Below the pieces are notes generated by a model. That model made no database searches. It saw only the letters and a list, made by a program, of their open reading frames with translations, and had not been told where the DNA came from. Of a DNA stretch of 64,000 nt, positions 1 through 12,900 are shown piece after piece (position 1 is the stretch's first letter; each line of letters begins with the position of its first letter). This DNA comes from Durusdinium trenchii (Eukaryota; Sar; Dinophyceae; Suessiales; Symbiodiniaceae): the NCBI GenBank assembly GCA_963970005.1, contig CAXAMN010001225.1, positions 1,034,372 to 1,098,371 on the forward strand, written 5' to 3'. The position numbers were made by a program, and so were the translations under genes.

Positions 1-22
1 GGGGGGGGGGGGGGGGGGGGGG
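1..22. repeat. Poly-G run at the left end
   Basis: The first 22 bases are all G. This sits exactly at the window edge and looks like a low-quality assembly end or a homopolymer tract rather than a biological signal. Confidence 0.6.
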
Positions 23-1226
23 TTGGGGAACCTGCCTCATTGGGGGTAAGCACCGTTTTATAGCCCGGCGGCTGTCGAAGTGATGCCGTTTTTGGGCCCG
101 GCGGCCAATGCATCAGTTTATTCTATGGGGGTGGCCGTGACTTCCGGTGAAGGTCCAGTGAAAAGTGGTACGTTGGGGTGGTTGAATTCCGATGCAAGAA
201 CGGCGCCCCTGTGACGGGGATCACACTCAGCACCCGAGTGGGACGGCTGAGCGAAACACACTCTGACATTGGTTTTCAGTGACTCTGTTACCACGTTGAG
301 AAGGAAGGCGATAGAACGGCATGGTGAAAGGTCCAAAGACTTGAAGGTGTTTTAACATTGAAGTTTCTCATCTGCAGCGGTGCGACGACGACGCGCGCGG
401 GCGGCGAGGGAAAGGGTTTAGGGGAAGTAGCATGAACCACCATGGAAACAAACAAAGAAAGAGTGGAGTGACAGCTTGTACAACAGTTCGGCAGGTACGT
501 TTGCAGCCCCCCCCAGTGGCCTCTTCGTTGGCCATCCGCCACTGGGGAGGGGGATGGCCCCCTGCCGAGGTTGGTTGAGAACCCTTTGTCCAGGGGTGGA
601 CACACACACACCAAAAAAAAAAAAAGCACAAAGTGCACAGCACAAAGCACTTCACCTGCCATGAAAAAGTCACTATGCCACACCTTAATTGACATGTCTA
701 GCCAAAAGAGCACCACACCACACTTTGATGGAATGATTTCGACACTGTGCTACTTCACACACGTCACTCAAAGTCGCCATATTTTTCCGCGACGTGTCAT
801 GCGAAGCAAACCCTTCAAGAGCAAAGCCAAATGGCATTCAACACCTCCAAAAGCCATCCCAGGAATGCCACTGTTTCACACGAATCTGACAGATGGTCCA
901 TCCATCATCCAGAACCTCCTGGAATGTCCCCCCAAACAGGGCTTTGGCGTGATCAAAGCGTCCCACAAGAGAGTCAAGCAAGAGTGTCCTTCAAGAGTCC
1001 CACACACGACACACAAGAGTGTTGCACAAGAGCGTCCTGGCACAGGAGCATCCTTCAGAAGAGTGTTTAACACTGTCTAAATATGTCTAAATTCTGAATC
1101 TGTCTGAGATATCCAGATTGTTTTGCATTCAGGTCCGTGGACTTCATCTCGTTTCATTCACCTTCATCCCAAGCTCCGTTTGCTCACCGACCCTCGTCTC
1201 CACCAAACCCCTACTCCGTCGTCCAC
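23..1226. other. No supported exon; left flank of TOP3
   Basis: I looked on the minus strand for the next topoisomerase III exon (continuation after the acidic TOPRIM motif) and did not find it. The stretch has a short A run (613-625) and otherwise unremarkable sequence. The rest of TOP3 probably lies beyond the left edge. Confidence 0.4.
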
Positions 1227-1293
1227 CTTCGCGGTCGCAGTCCAGCCAGAGCGCCAGGTACTCGGCCTCTTGGCCCAGTTCCTGGATGTGCTC
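1227..1293 (-). CDS. TOP3: TOP3 exon: acidic DCDREG motif
   Basis: Reads EHIQELGQEAEYLALWLDCD then RE, ending in phase 1 on a GT donor. LWLDCDREG is the signature acidic motif (Mg2+ binding) of topoisomerase III TOPRIM domains. Confidence 0.85.
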
Positions 1294-3308
1294 CTCGGGC
1301 GGCGAGCACCGGTGGGTTGTTCTCCAACAAAGGAATTGAAAAGGTATACAGTACGTGGTAGAACCATGTAGAACCCAAGAATCAACGGTGAGACCATACC
1401 TGGCAGGCACCAAATGATATGAACCCCGGAAGAAGTATATATATGAGAATGAGAAGTGTTATATAACCGGCAGCTGAGTGGACATTGCAAAGCCCAATGT
1501 CAAGGTATCAATCTAATTACTGTATTCTTTCCGGCTGCCTGGCTGTGCAGCGTCAGGCCAAGGATCTACAATCCGATTCTTTGCCACGTTGGCCTCCACA
1601 GTCTTCTTCACCTCAGCTTGCAAGTTCGTCACACCGAAAAGCCGCTTGGAATCTCCAAACACAGAAACTGCCAGTTGCTGTAGGGAGCGAATGATTCCGT
1701 CAGGCGGCTCTCTTTTAGTTTCGCTAGGCTGTCTCCCTTGCAACAAGAATCCTGCCAAGTGCATTCGAGTGGATGCACCATTCAATTGACCGGCGTGCAA
1801 AATATTCCAGTTATATAAATATAGGTAAAGATGGAGCCAGCACATGCATCTCCCAGAGGCTTTTGTTCTACTGCAGCTGTGCCATGTTTCAAACTGCTCC
1901 ATGTCTGCCTGCTCAAGCGTTCCTCGGAGAGGTTCTGCAACCCGAACAATTTCCTGTGCAACTCACCAGCGAACCACTAAGCACCTGAGCACTGCTTTGA
2001 GCCCGGAAGTGTTGAGTCCAGGAGGCATTGGCGTAGAAGAGCTCTTGCGGTGGTTGCTTCCCATTCTCCTGGGGATTGGCTGGGGCTCTGGTCGGACGGT
2101 TGACCTGCCCGGTGGCTGGTCCAGGGAGATTCTCTGGAATGAGTGTTGGGGGAACAGTCGGAAAGCCTGGCTGGTGAGTCTCCGAGTCTCCAATACTCTG
2201 GCATTTGCACCTGTTTGTCCCCAAGAGGGGGCCCTCCTTGTTTGTGCGAAAATCACGCTAGTCGTAAATACCTTCAACTTGGTAATAAGCCTTATAATTG
2301 TATATACAGTAGTAGTGTTGAGCCTGGCCTAGCTCACTGCTACCATCCCTCTGTGCCCCGTGCGTCACGCACATGCCACATCCCCCAGTTCCGCCAGTCG
2401 TCAGCTTCCTGCCGTCCAAGCTTCGAAGTCCAAACCGAAAATGTGGCCAATGGTGGACGTCTGCAGAATGCGACATTTCCTCCGAGGGCGGTCCGGGTAA
2501 AAAAAGAACGAGCTTGGATTGCGGTGCCAACTCCGAAGAATGGTCAAATGACGGAGGATGCGTATACACATCGCGTACCTAATAGCCCTATACTGTGGCA
2601 TGAACTAGGTAGCGTTCTGAAGGTTCAGGAGAAAGCATCCGGCCCCACTGGTCACTTAGCAAGAGCAAAGGAACCATCAGTAGCTTGTCGTGATCGTTAA
2701 TGTTGACCCAAGCCCTCCCCAAATGCTGCATATTTCATCATTCAATGGGTGAGTGAAAAACGCCGGTGGTCTCGGACCCCCACCCAATATTCGCCTCCAA
2801 ATCCACAAAAACTTGGAGATTTGGAATCTCCGCTCGATTTAAATATATATATATATAACTGACTTTCCAGCCAAAATCTCGGCATCCTCAGCCATCCTTG
2901 ATGCACCAAACACTCGAATCCATTACTGACCAACCTCCGGGCCCCTCCGACCTTCAGCTAAGCTTCTGCTGTGCCGGTGGGAACCAGGTCACAAACTCCA
3001 TGCTCTGTACCTGAGCATCAGGTGAAAACGGTCGGCTCAAGGAGTCGGGGCGAATGATCCCGCTGTCCCATGAACCTCAGATCTGTATTCCCATATCTAT
3101 CACACTTGGATATCCAATTTTTGAGAACTCCAAGTATAAGACATGTGCAACACTCAGCACTCACTTCTGCCGCCCGCACCATCTCTATTCATCTCTCATC
3201 CTCCCATCCTTGTCTTGACCGTGGCGCAGCTCGGCTCTGTCCCCTCCGTGGGCGCATGCGACCGCCAGAGAGGCTCTCAGCCACCAACTTGGCCACCGAG
3301 GGCTTCTC
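1227..3308 (-). CDS. TOP3: DNA topoisomerase III (type IA), 5' part of the gene, spliced exons
   Basis: Four minus-strand exons encode the start of the TOPRIM domain of a type IA topoisomerase, the enzyme that passes single strands and, with RecQ helicases, resolves recombination intermediates. In order: EKPSVAKLVAESLSGGRMR (3308 to about 3230), TSTIGHIFGLDFE (2460-2422), VKKTVEANV (1611-1585) and EHIQELGQEAEYLALWLDCD (1293-1227). The catalytic acidic motif DCDREG of TOPRIM is present and the EKPS motif at the start holds the conserved glutamate. The join 1585 to 1293 is in frame with a GC donor, and 1227 ends on a GT donor. The first few codons (the usual VLNVA before EKPS) were not located and would lie in a small exon between 3.3 and 3.7 kb. 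The gene follows the helicase stop by about 0.4 kb on the same strand. The GRMR stretch resembles eukaryotic TOP3-alpha more than TOP3-beta, but that is a judgement from memory of the family. Confidence 0.8.
1585..1611 (-). CDS. TOP3: TOP3 micro-exon: VKKTVEANV
   Basis: A 27 nt exon between GCTGAG and a GC donor. It joins in frame to the 1293-1227 exon and gives the segment that usually precedes the acidic motif. The open frame extends further 5', so the acceptor could lie upstream. Confidence 0.5.
2422..2460 (-). CDS. TOP3: TOP3 exon: TSTIGHIFGLDFE
   Basis: A 39 nt exon, phase 0 at both ends, after CTGCAG and before a GC donor. It matches the type IA TOPRIM block that reads (T)SVxGHxxxLDF in relatives. 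Confidence 0.75.
3230..3308 (-). CDS. TOP3: TOP3 exon: EKPS motif, N-terminal TOPRIM strand
   Basis: Starts after an AG at 3310-3309 and reads EKPSVAKLVAESLSGGRMR followed by a basic stretch (PRRGQSR). It contains the family glutamate-lysine of the first TOPRIM strand. The 3' end is uncertain, with GC donors possible near 3230-3240. Confidence 0.78.
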
Positions 3309-3712
3309 CTAGGGCTGCTTCCGAGCGAACGAGGGGGCAGTCAACAAAAAAGGTCTAATCAAAGTCACCCAAGCCAGAAGAGTCCAACCTAGGAGAAATG
3401 AACAAAAAAGTGGCCAATGTCTGAAGCGGTGACCTATCTGGCATTGTGACACATGACCTCACCTCCATGGGTCCATGGCCAGAATGGGTCGAAGTTTGGC
3501 TCCATGGGTCCATGACACCAGCATGTTCAGAGGAAGCCAGGCCGCTGCAACCATGAGGACCATGGGCAAGTTGTCCCACTTGTGTTCATTGAGCTTGGCT
3601 TGCTGCTGCCGCCAGCGAGTGCCTCTCATCAATCCCGATGGATCCCCTCCCCACATCCCACTCAAATGGCCAGTGCTGGTGAACAAGGCAGCTTTCCGGG
3701 CAAGCCATCAAC

Positions 3713-3909
3713 CTACGTGCATACTGCTGATGGAAAGAAATCTCCAAACGGGCAGATTGGTGATTCAAAAGCTATAATGAAGTTCTCTGCAAACCTCTGC
3801 GCATTTGTCTCAAAGATACGTTCCACCAGCTGCTGCATCTCCCCTGGAATGGGGCATCCAGCTTTTTCCATCACGGCCGCCATTCCAACGGCTTTGAAGG
3901 CATCTTCAC
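3713..3909 (-). CDS. Helicase terminal exon
   Basis: Completes FLTR, then reads [20 protein letters not shown] and [20 protein letters not shown], a typical end of the second RecA domain of DDX5 relatives. The frame runs to TAG at 3715-3713; the last about 20 residues may instead be intron if a donor is used earlier. No RGG tail is visible. Confidence 0.8.
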
Positions 3910-6900
3910 CTGGCTGTGACGGAAATTCTCGGCGAGCTCATGGGAGTACATCCAGTATGTAGGGTGGAATTGAATCTTTCCCAAGCCTCATATTTAACAA
4001 AAGGGTCCATTAATTTGGGTGGTGCCCATACAGAAGACCCACCAGAGTACAGTATGCCTTCTTGATTCTTGGGAGTTTTGTGGTGCAATCGACATTGCAA
4101 GCATCAGGATAGCAACGGCATTGTGACAAAAGAACAGAATTAGGATGTCCAACAGACCTCCGAATGGGCACACTCACACGCATCTGTTTCAAGAGACAAG
4201 CCCCGCAAAAGGGGCCAAGTCCACCCTAGACCAACTTGAGCATCCTTTGACCGACAAGGGGTCTCGCGTTGCTCTCGCGTGCGCCGTTCCCGCACCATCT
4301 CCGCGCCTGAGCGCGTGAGAAAGGTCAGGCTCCACCCCTTCTGGCCCGCACGCCCCGTCCGACCGATGCGGTGCACGTAGTCCTCGGTGTTGTTGGCCGT
4401 GTCGTAGTTCCTCGGTGCACGGGAGGTGTGGAGAGAGAGAGAGAGAGGGAGAGAGACACACGAGGTGAGAGGAACACACGGGTGCGGAGCGAAAAAGCAG
4501 TGCCAGAGAGTGCCGGAGTTTGGTGAGAGGCTTTGCAAAAATCGCTGCCTGCCCTGCTGGCCAAAAGTATCGAAGTACTTCAGTTGATTGAACATTGAGA
4601 AAAAAAAACGATATGATACACATAGTCATAGTAATTAAAAACCTTCGACCGGAGCTTTCACTTGGTTTCCTGCACATCAGGAAACCAAGCCCTGGTGGCA
4701 ACACATGTCCATAGAGAACGTGCTCCCTGCGATCGCCTGCACCACATGGCACACGAACCCAAACCCTCCCTACTGCAGAAAGGCAGCAGCTCACTGACTC
4801 ACTGCGAGATCTATAATTGTTGGCGGGATGGTGATGGCTGTTCAGTGGTCTAAGCGATCACGTGGTTCATCACGTCATGCGTTTTTTGCCTTGGGCACGT
4901 GCTCACTAAGGCAGAACGCCGAGCGAAGACGTGCTTAGAGGATCTGAAGCCGTGGAAACTCAATGAATGCGAATGTTTTAATATTGTGATATATTGCAAG
5001 AATGCATCACTGGATGTTGGTGGCTCGCTCCTCTGGGGCGCACCCAAGAGGGAAAGAGGCAGGGACAAGATCGCTCAAGGACCGATCTATATAGAGGTAT
5101 TGTGCGGCATTCCAGGAAGTTCAAAGGGTCCACCAATTGTGCCTTCTAGTCCACGCGTTTCAAGACTAGCTGACTAGCTCCCAGGTCTTTTAGCCAAACA
5201 CTGGGGGACAAGCCGATCCTTGGCTTACACTCCGCACTGGACATTTGGGGACCCCGACTGGCTGGAAGCGATTCGGTGACGGCCGATTCCCTTTCCCCGA
5301 GACTGGGTAAAGGGTCGGATAACTGCACCGTAACACGGATCGACCCTGGCATGTCACGCGGGGAATGAAGCCACGAGTCAGATCTACTCAGGGTCAGAAA
5401 TGCAAAATATGGTGAAAGATCTAAGTGCTCATGTTGCCTGGAAGTGCTTGCAGTCAAGCGTTTCAAAACAGGGACCCCTTCTGCGCCAATCAGCAACATA
5501 CATGGAGCTGCAAATCAAAAGTGCTCAATTCTCTTACAATGTGGGTGCTTGGCGTCCCCGTTTTGAGCTACACACCTTTCTGCGTTGAAAAATTGGTAGG
5601 TGGTACCCCAATTTGGGGGCCCTCTGGTGAGACGTTCAAGCTCAGCCTTATTGGCCCAAGTCGTTCTTTTCTTCCTCAGTGGCAATCCGCGGCAGGGGCT
5701 TCTTGGAGCACAGACTAGGAAACAGCCGATCACCTCCAATCCCACCACAGGGATGCGATCCATAATGGCTGATCAAGGTTAAATAGCGAGATCAATCGCC
5801 ATCAAAATGAAGTCGAAGCTGAAGCTTCTGCACAAGGACCGTTGGACGTTGGGACCGAGGCACCTGTAGGTTTGCAGACCTAAACTGCAGATCCATGCTT
5901 CAATTCAATGTCAACAAAGCTATTTGATGTAGACCTCAACTAGGCAGGACGTCTTCCTCTAATAAGAAAAGACCGCCATCTATGTCTATGAATCTATACT
6001 GGACCGAAGCACTCATGGGAGTCCGATCGTAAGTTCTCTTGCAATCAGCTTATGTGTTGTAGGGGTCAAAGCGAATTCTGGTGAGAAAATGATGGAAAAT
6101 GGTTGAACTTTATCTTGCCGGGCACAAGTGGTGGCCGTGAAACAATGAAAAATGAAGGTCTGTCTGGCAAGTTACTTGTGCGACTGTCATGCACCAAACA
6201 AGAGGGAAAAACTCCAACCCAATCAACATGTTGATGACAAAAGCTTGCAACACCTTGCTTATTCTGGGCCACATCAGGGATAAGTGGTGACCCCTCCAAA
6301 CATCACGGAGAACTTTGACTGCACTCCAAACCCACACCACCCACAAACCCTCAAGTCCGACCCAATGGGATGAACCCGCCGAGACGCGCTCTTGTTCAGC
6401 TCCTCGACGAACTGCGCCGCGTAATCCACGACCCGCACCGCCGCCTCGCTCCGGCGCAGGAACCGCTGGCAGATGTCGATGAAGCCTGCGGAAGCGCGTC
6501 GAACCGGCCGAAGGAAACTGGCTGCTGTCCGTCCATGCCGTCCAGTGGAAACGACATGGAGCAGGGCATTGAACCGGGACGGTAGCACGGTCCACGACTC
6601 CTGGGCTGGTTCTCGACCTCCCCAGTCTTCATCAAAGTTGGCGTGTGTTTGCTAGACAAATATGCTTAAAGGTCTTCAAGAAAGACTGTGGATTGTAACA
6701 CTGGATGGGCTGAGAAAGGCCATGGGTTACATACCAACATTCAGAACATAACATAACATTCATGTTGGGCCAGGCCTACAGGGTTCGATGCTTGCATGTG
6801 GGGTAACGACGGTAACGCTACAAAGGCCGTGCTCTCCAGCTACAAAGGCCGACAGCTCTTCAACACTTTCTGTGGGAGAATGCTCCAAGTCTACGTGGGA

Positions 6901-9900
6901 TTTGCAACCAACTGAAGTATATATATATATGACAATGAGTAAAAGGCGCACAGTTCCAGGGCGTTGCGTAGAAGCTTTTTTGCTGATACCCACACATCAC
7001 CAACTTCGGACTACAAATGTGGCTGTGTCTTAGCCTTCGGTAAGGGACCTCTCTGCAAGCACCTGGCGGAACGAAAAGTACAAACCTGATTCTTGGACCA
7101 ACTCATGCAACATTCTGCAACAAGAACAAGCATCACATGAACGCCCCGGCACACGGACCATCTTCTCCCTCCTCGTTCGCAGACATCTCCTCCCCTTGTT
7201 CGACCGTCTTGCATCTTCTCACGGCAGGTGGCCATTTGGGCCGGGGGCTGAGGTGGCGACCTCTCACGCACCACGTGCCCTGTCACGTATAGACCCCACG
7301 CGCCTTGCCCATCCAACATTGCCAGCTTGGCATCGCTGAGGCAAACCCTGGGGCTGGCAACTGGTTTATAAATCTGTGTGAGTGCGTCTGTGTCTGCGTC
7401 TCTGTCTGTGTGTGTGTGTGTCTGTGCCTGTGCTTGTGTCTGTGTTTGTGTGTGTGTGACTGTGTCTGAGTAATTGAGTATGGCCACATGTGACAAAGCC
7501 ATTGACGGATATTCACGCTAATTTGGGGGCGGCGAGCCCCCTAGCTTCACGCATAGCGGAACAGCCATGACCCACAGAACCACTGCAGGTGAGGTAGCAT
7601 CAATCAATATATATATATATATATCAATACTACTTCCAATAAGAAATGGTTTCGTTTTTGGTGTCTTTATTCTGCAGTCACCCATCCTTTCTTCAGGGAT
7701 CCCTGCAACAGGTGATATCAAAGGCAAATTGACACTCATTTTAGCCACAGTTTGGATTTTGACATGACCAAGTCTGCCTCTAATTTCCTCAGTTCGTGCC
7801 AGGCAACAAGGTCCCACAGTGCTTCCAATAGGTCCACAGGGCAGCCTGCACACGAAATCTCCCCATGCCTGTCCGTGCCGTAGATACTGGATGTTGCTGC
7901 TTGGGATCCTATCCAAACAGGTTTCTTCTTTCGGCTGATAGTTGGGGGTTCTCCAAATCTGTCGATTTCCCCTGCGCGCAGTCCAGCACACCTGGACCTG
8001 GAGCGTGCCAAAACCAGGACAACTGCCGGCGTTTTCTGGAGGAAAGGACTGTTTGAAGGACAACAGCACATACGGTGCAAGAAAGTAAAGAGCCCAAGAA
8101 AGGCCCCCTCCCATAATTCAACGGAATCTATTCTTCAGTGCTGACTGGCAGCCCGTACTGTGCTGGAGCAGAACGGTAGCCCAACTGGAAAGAAATCCCC
8201 CATGTTTTGCTGTGCTGCTGTAAAGCCTCAGGTCTTCGTCACCCCAAGCAGCCCATGTCACATGGCTCATGGATTCCGAATCAGTCAGATCTCCACCTCC
8301 TCTACACTGCCAACATCAAAGGCTCCCAAAATCATTACAAGCAACCGATTCATGGCCGTCCCTAATGTCCTCCTCGCCTCGGCGATGATCTTGCGCTCCC
8401 CCACCACGGTGATCTCCCCATAGGCGTCGGTGTATTCCAAGGTCCCATTAATGACGATATACATCTTGGGTTCCTGCGGCTCCTCGCCCAGGTTGAAGAT
8501 CACATCTGTGCCCGAGAGCCTGGGAGAAGAAGAAGACACACCCGGCGGTTTAGCGAAGGGAGTGGATCTAAAACATGAGGTTCTAGCCCAAAAATACTCT
8601 TCAACAACTGTTCAACAATCAAACGGTTCAAAAAATACTCTTTTGCCAAACCGCACCATCAAATGCACTCATAAAGGTGCTAGAACATCAAGCTGGAATA
8701 TGCTAAATGATCTACATAAGATGCGTGTATTTCCTTTAGAATGCAAACTACAATTGAATGGGTGTCTCGTATTACTTAAACATATATTTTACATATATAT
8801 ATATATACATACATCAGTGTGCGTGTGTGCGCGTGTGTCTGTGCGCGTGTGTCTGTGCGCGTGATTGCTGTAGTCTCTTGACACATATAAGCCCTAAATC
8901 ACCACTTTTGTTTATGCACCGCCGCCGACGCGAAGACCGTTCAAGTGTCACATACCGTGGTTCAGGTCTCACATGGCGGTGGTTTCGGGCGGCTTTGGAC
9001 ATGTGAGAAGTCTTGATTCTTCCTAGACTCAATCTTGCCAGACGATACCACCGGCGTGCCCGCTAAAGGATGACACTTGAGACCACCTGTGGCGCCCGCT
9101 TCCTCTGATTCAAAGCCTGGGGACAATAGCATGGACATCGCCCGATGGCAAATGGGCCGCAACATCGGACTACTCTCCTGAAGGAGCTCGAGGAAGAAAG
9201 GATGGCACATCAGGACCTGTGAGTACATGTCCTCAGTGGCAGGCCATCCCAGGCACCGAAAAGCCTGAGCTTCCCGTCGTTTTGGGTCGTCTCAACCAGT
9301 TTGACCAGACAGGCTCTGGCCAACACACATACTCACCTTCTGAAACCATGTGCACGCCCGAGATGAGGCTCTTGGGAGCTTCTGGAGACTTAGAGGATCC
9401 ATCTGAATCCAGTGTGGGACCCGAATGGAGTGGAAATGCCAAGCCTTAAGGCAACATGATTGACTGATTTGCAGCTTTGCCAGGTTCATCGGGTGTGTCT
9501 TTTGGGCTTGTGGCTGCACTGGGTCTCTTTCCAGATTTCCTTTGGCAGCTGTTCATCCCGTTCTTGGGACGTCTCGTGTTGTGGTGGTGTCGTGGCGGCG
9601 GCCGACATGGAACCTGCCTCGGTTGAGGAGCGATGCCTCGTCAACCGAGGCATCCGATATCAAACGAGAATGACCAAGGACTTGGAAGAACGATGGGTAT
9701 TATGAAATAGGATGAAATGGGACTAATTGGCTCAGACCAGACATCGGGAACTGTTAGCACACCAACATCAGTAAAAAGGCATCCACCCTCTTTTCTCCCA
9801 TACATTCTCCTGCAACTGATTTCTCTGACCTCCAGAACGTTGAGATGTTGCATGTCTTCTGGGGTTGACCTCCAGGCGAACCTGGTTCTCAGTAGTGCTG

Positions 9901-12900
9901 ACATCTAGACAGCCAGCAAGAAGCTGGTGTATTGGATCCACGGAATCATTCACGCACATATTAGTGAATCTGGTCAAACTAGTCAAACTGAAGGCAACAA
10001 ATATCAGTAACAGATCAGGAGCATTGGTGTTTCCTCTTGGCTGTTGACGAGGGGTGCCCCCGGGCTCCGCCAAGGGGCAAATGCAAGCTCTATCTTCAAA
10101 GGTTCCTGAGATGAGCCATGGGCCCTGGGCCAGCAAACATCCGTGTTCATTGGACCAGTGACCAGTGAAAGCCTTCAAATGACACTGCTCATGTCGGAAG
10201 ATCAGGTACACGGAATGGGGCATTGCCTGGGTGTTCTGTTCACAGAATCCTGCATGACCTTGCATGTAGTTGGCGAAGGCCATTGCAAACTTTACTCATC
10301 AAATGAACGTAGCCAGCTGACTCAGCCAACCCACCTAGCTCACCGTTTCCTTGAAGCGGCACTCCAGGTTGGCGTTTGTTTGCTGCATACAGTTACGCTG
10401 CCTTTGAATGGGCACCCTATGGCACCCTCATCGTCTCAGAAGCCCAGTGATAAACTGTTCGCGAGCTCCTCCAAGAGGCTTGGCCAATACTTTCTGCCCC
10501 CCCAGACAGCACAGCGGCAATGAACTGTTTAAATCTCGGATTGACAGGTCATACTCCCATCGTTCCCCTTAAAGGACCTCCAAGCCGCCGAGATCACGTG
10601 CAAAAGCTCCACCGATTCCTCAGCCAAGCGATGCGGTTTATCTGAGACCATCTGTCAGCAGAAGGCCCTGTCAACAGAAGGCCGCGGTAAAGCCCATGTA
10701 AAAAGACCTGGACCTCCAATACGTGGCTTCACGAGCCTGAAGAATCACCAGAAACCTTTTTCGGAGAGGTCTCGGGGTCGCATCGTCTTTTCCAAGTGCT
10801 TCCTTTGGGGGCACATCATGGATCCAAAATGTGGACCGGTGTCGATGCACAATGAGTTCGGATGACTCCAAATGTGATGGCCTTGTCACCCTCACAGCAG
10901 TCAGAATGTGGAACACATAAGTCCTGGAAGGCTACACTAGACTATATATATAGTAAAAATATATGCGTGTGTATGTGACAGTATACATGTGTATATATAT
11001 ATATATTATGTGTGTGTGTGTGTTTTTAATGATAGTTTCTTCAGTCAATCTCCTACAACCCCGGGGTCAGATGACAACGATTCCACCTCAAACATGACGT
11101 AGGGTGTGAGTTTCAGTCTGACCGATACAGTAATATAGCAATAGTAGCCAAAAAGTGCTGACAAGCAAATCTGTTGGAGAAAAACGGTCAATCCTTCTAA
11201 ATTCGGGGAGGCAAATCGCATCAAGCATTAAAATGCATTATATAATCATAGAATTGACCATGTTGCATCTTGGTCCTCAGTCATGATGTGCCCATCTCAT
11301 CTCCAACTTTGCGCTGAGAGGCCGGAGTCAGATCCCCTGAGATGGCGTGCTTGGCATTCCGACAGACTCGCCTTGGTTCCGATGCCGTGTCCAAATAGAA
11401 AAGCCGCCCTCAGCCCCAAACCAATGTCATCTTCATCTATATATATATACACATATATTATGTTTTCAGGGGTCATTCCATGATCGCCGGAAATTCAGAA
11501 TCATCACTCATCTTAAGTTCACATCATCGCATCCACTTCCGAACCGACCTGATGATGTATCCCATGCCTTCCCTGTTCCCACCCACACAACTGAATGGAA
11601 CCCGTAACATCGAGACTCAACGAGGGAAATGGTGTGGTAGATGGAACCCTGTTAAGCAGGTCCCGTTCGCGTCCGTCCCATGACCACACGCGGCAGTTTC
11701 TGTCCAAGTTACTTGGTGATGACCTTCGGACACGATAGAGAAAAGTGAGAAAAAGAAAAGCGGACAAAGCTCAACCGTGCTACTAAAATGGACCGTCTGC
11801 ACCCTGTAGTCCCCATCAAGAATGTCTTTGCTTGGGGGTGTTCCAACCAACTTTCACTAGGACAGGGGCTTGTCTACCGGCATCTCCAGGCTCATTATGC
11901 TTGGCCTCTTGAGAAGTTCAATCCTCTTCCAGCGTTCCCTTCGGCGAAATGTCAGACTGCCAACGCGTGCCAGTGCACTAGTGCACTACATTCACGACAT
12001 CAGGGCTGTCATGCTCAGCAATGTCAGTCTCGTACTATCTAGTCCCTATCTCCCGCTCCATCTCCTGCTCCATCTGCCCTGCACTCCTGCACCCCCCCCC
12101 AACAGAAAAGACTTCAAACTCCTTCCCGATCGCCCCGGACCTTGGAGACGTTGTTCTGCTTCAAGTATCTCTTCAGCGTGGCCAGCTGTCTTGCTCCACT
12201 CCCACCAATGATGTACTGCTGTGTGAGACCCGAGGTGAAGACACCCATCATCACCTGGAGGCGCTGTGAGCGTCTGGCCCACCGGACCGTCTCGGGAGTC
12301 ATGGGTTCCATGTGACCATGACGAAACCATACGAAACCCGACCCCAAAGCCGCAAGCTACTTGAAAACCACATGTTGAAGGTGTCCGCGGTGCCTGAAGA
12401 ATACCCACAGCTTGGCAAACCTTGACATTGGTCCCCAGCAAAGATGCGAAATGGTCCCCGCCCTCTCTCTGGTTTGAAGAGAATTGTCCTTCCCGTGCAC
12501 CATGTGATGAATGTAGTGCCGAAGCAGTGATTTTCATCCAGTCTTAATTACCCTCTTGAATCAAAGTTAGTGACCGTCCTTGCAGCAGATTCCGCGGACA
12601 TTCCAAAACCGTCACTAGAAAAGTTATGCACTGGATTTGTATTTCTTAATGCCAGGTTCCAAGTGCAGTCTGTCCATTCATCTGCAAAAACAAGCCTCAC
12701 TCATCTTCTACCAGCGCCCTCTTCCTGCCTCCTAATTACTCACATCTCCCCCCAAACCATCTCATTCCTAGCATCCAACTTCCCAAAGACACGCCCTCCT
12801 CCTCGCCGGTGGCCCCCCCCCCGCCAGGGCGATCACGAAGATCAGCCCGCCCACGGCCACGGCGAAGAGCCGCTCCAACGGACTGGCCGGCGAGATCTCG

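Noticed and set aside
7280..7516. His/Thr/Gln-rich frame
   Set aside because: It is a translation of a GT microsatellite; only the 44 nt channel exon at 7347-7304 is supported there.
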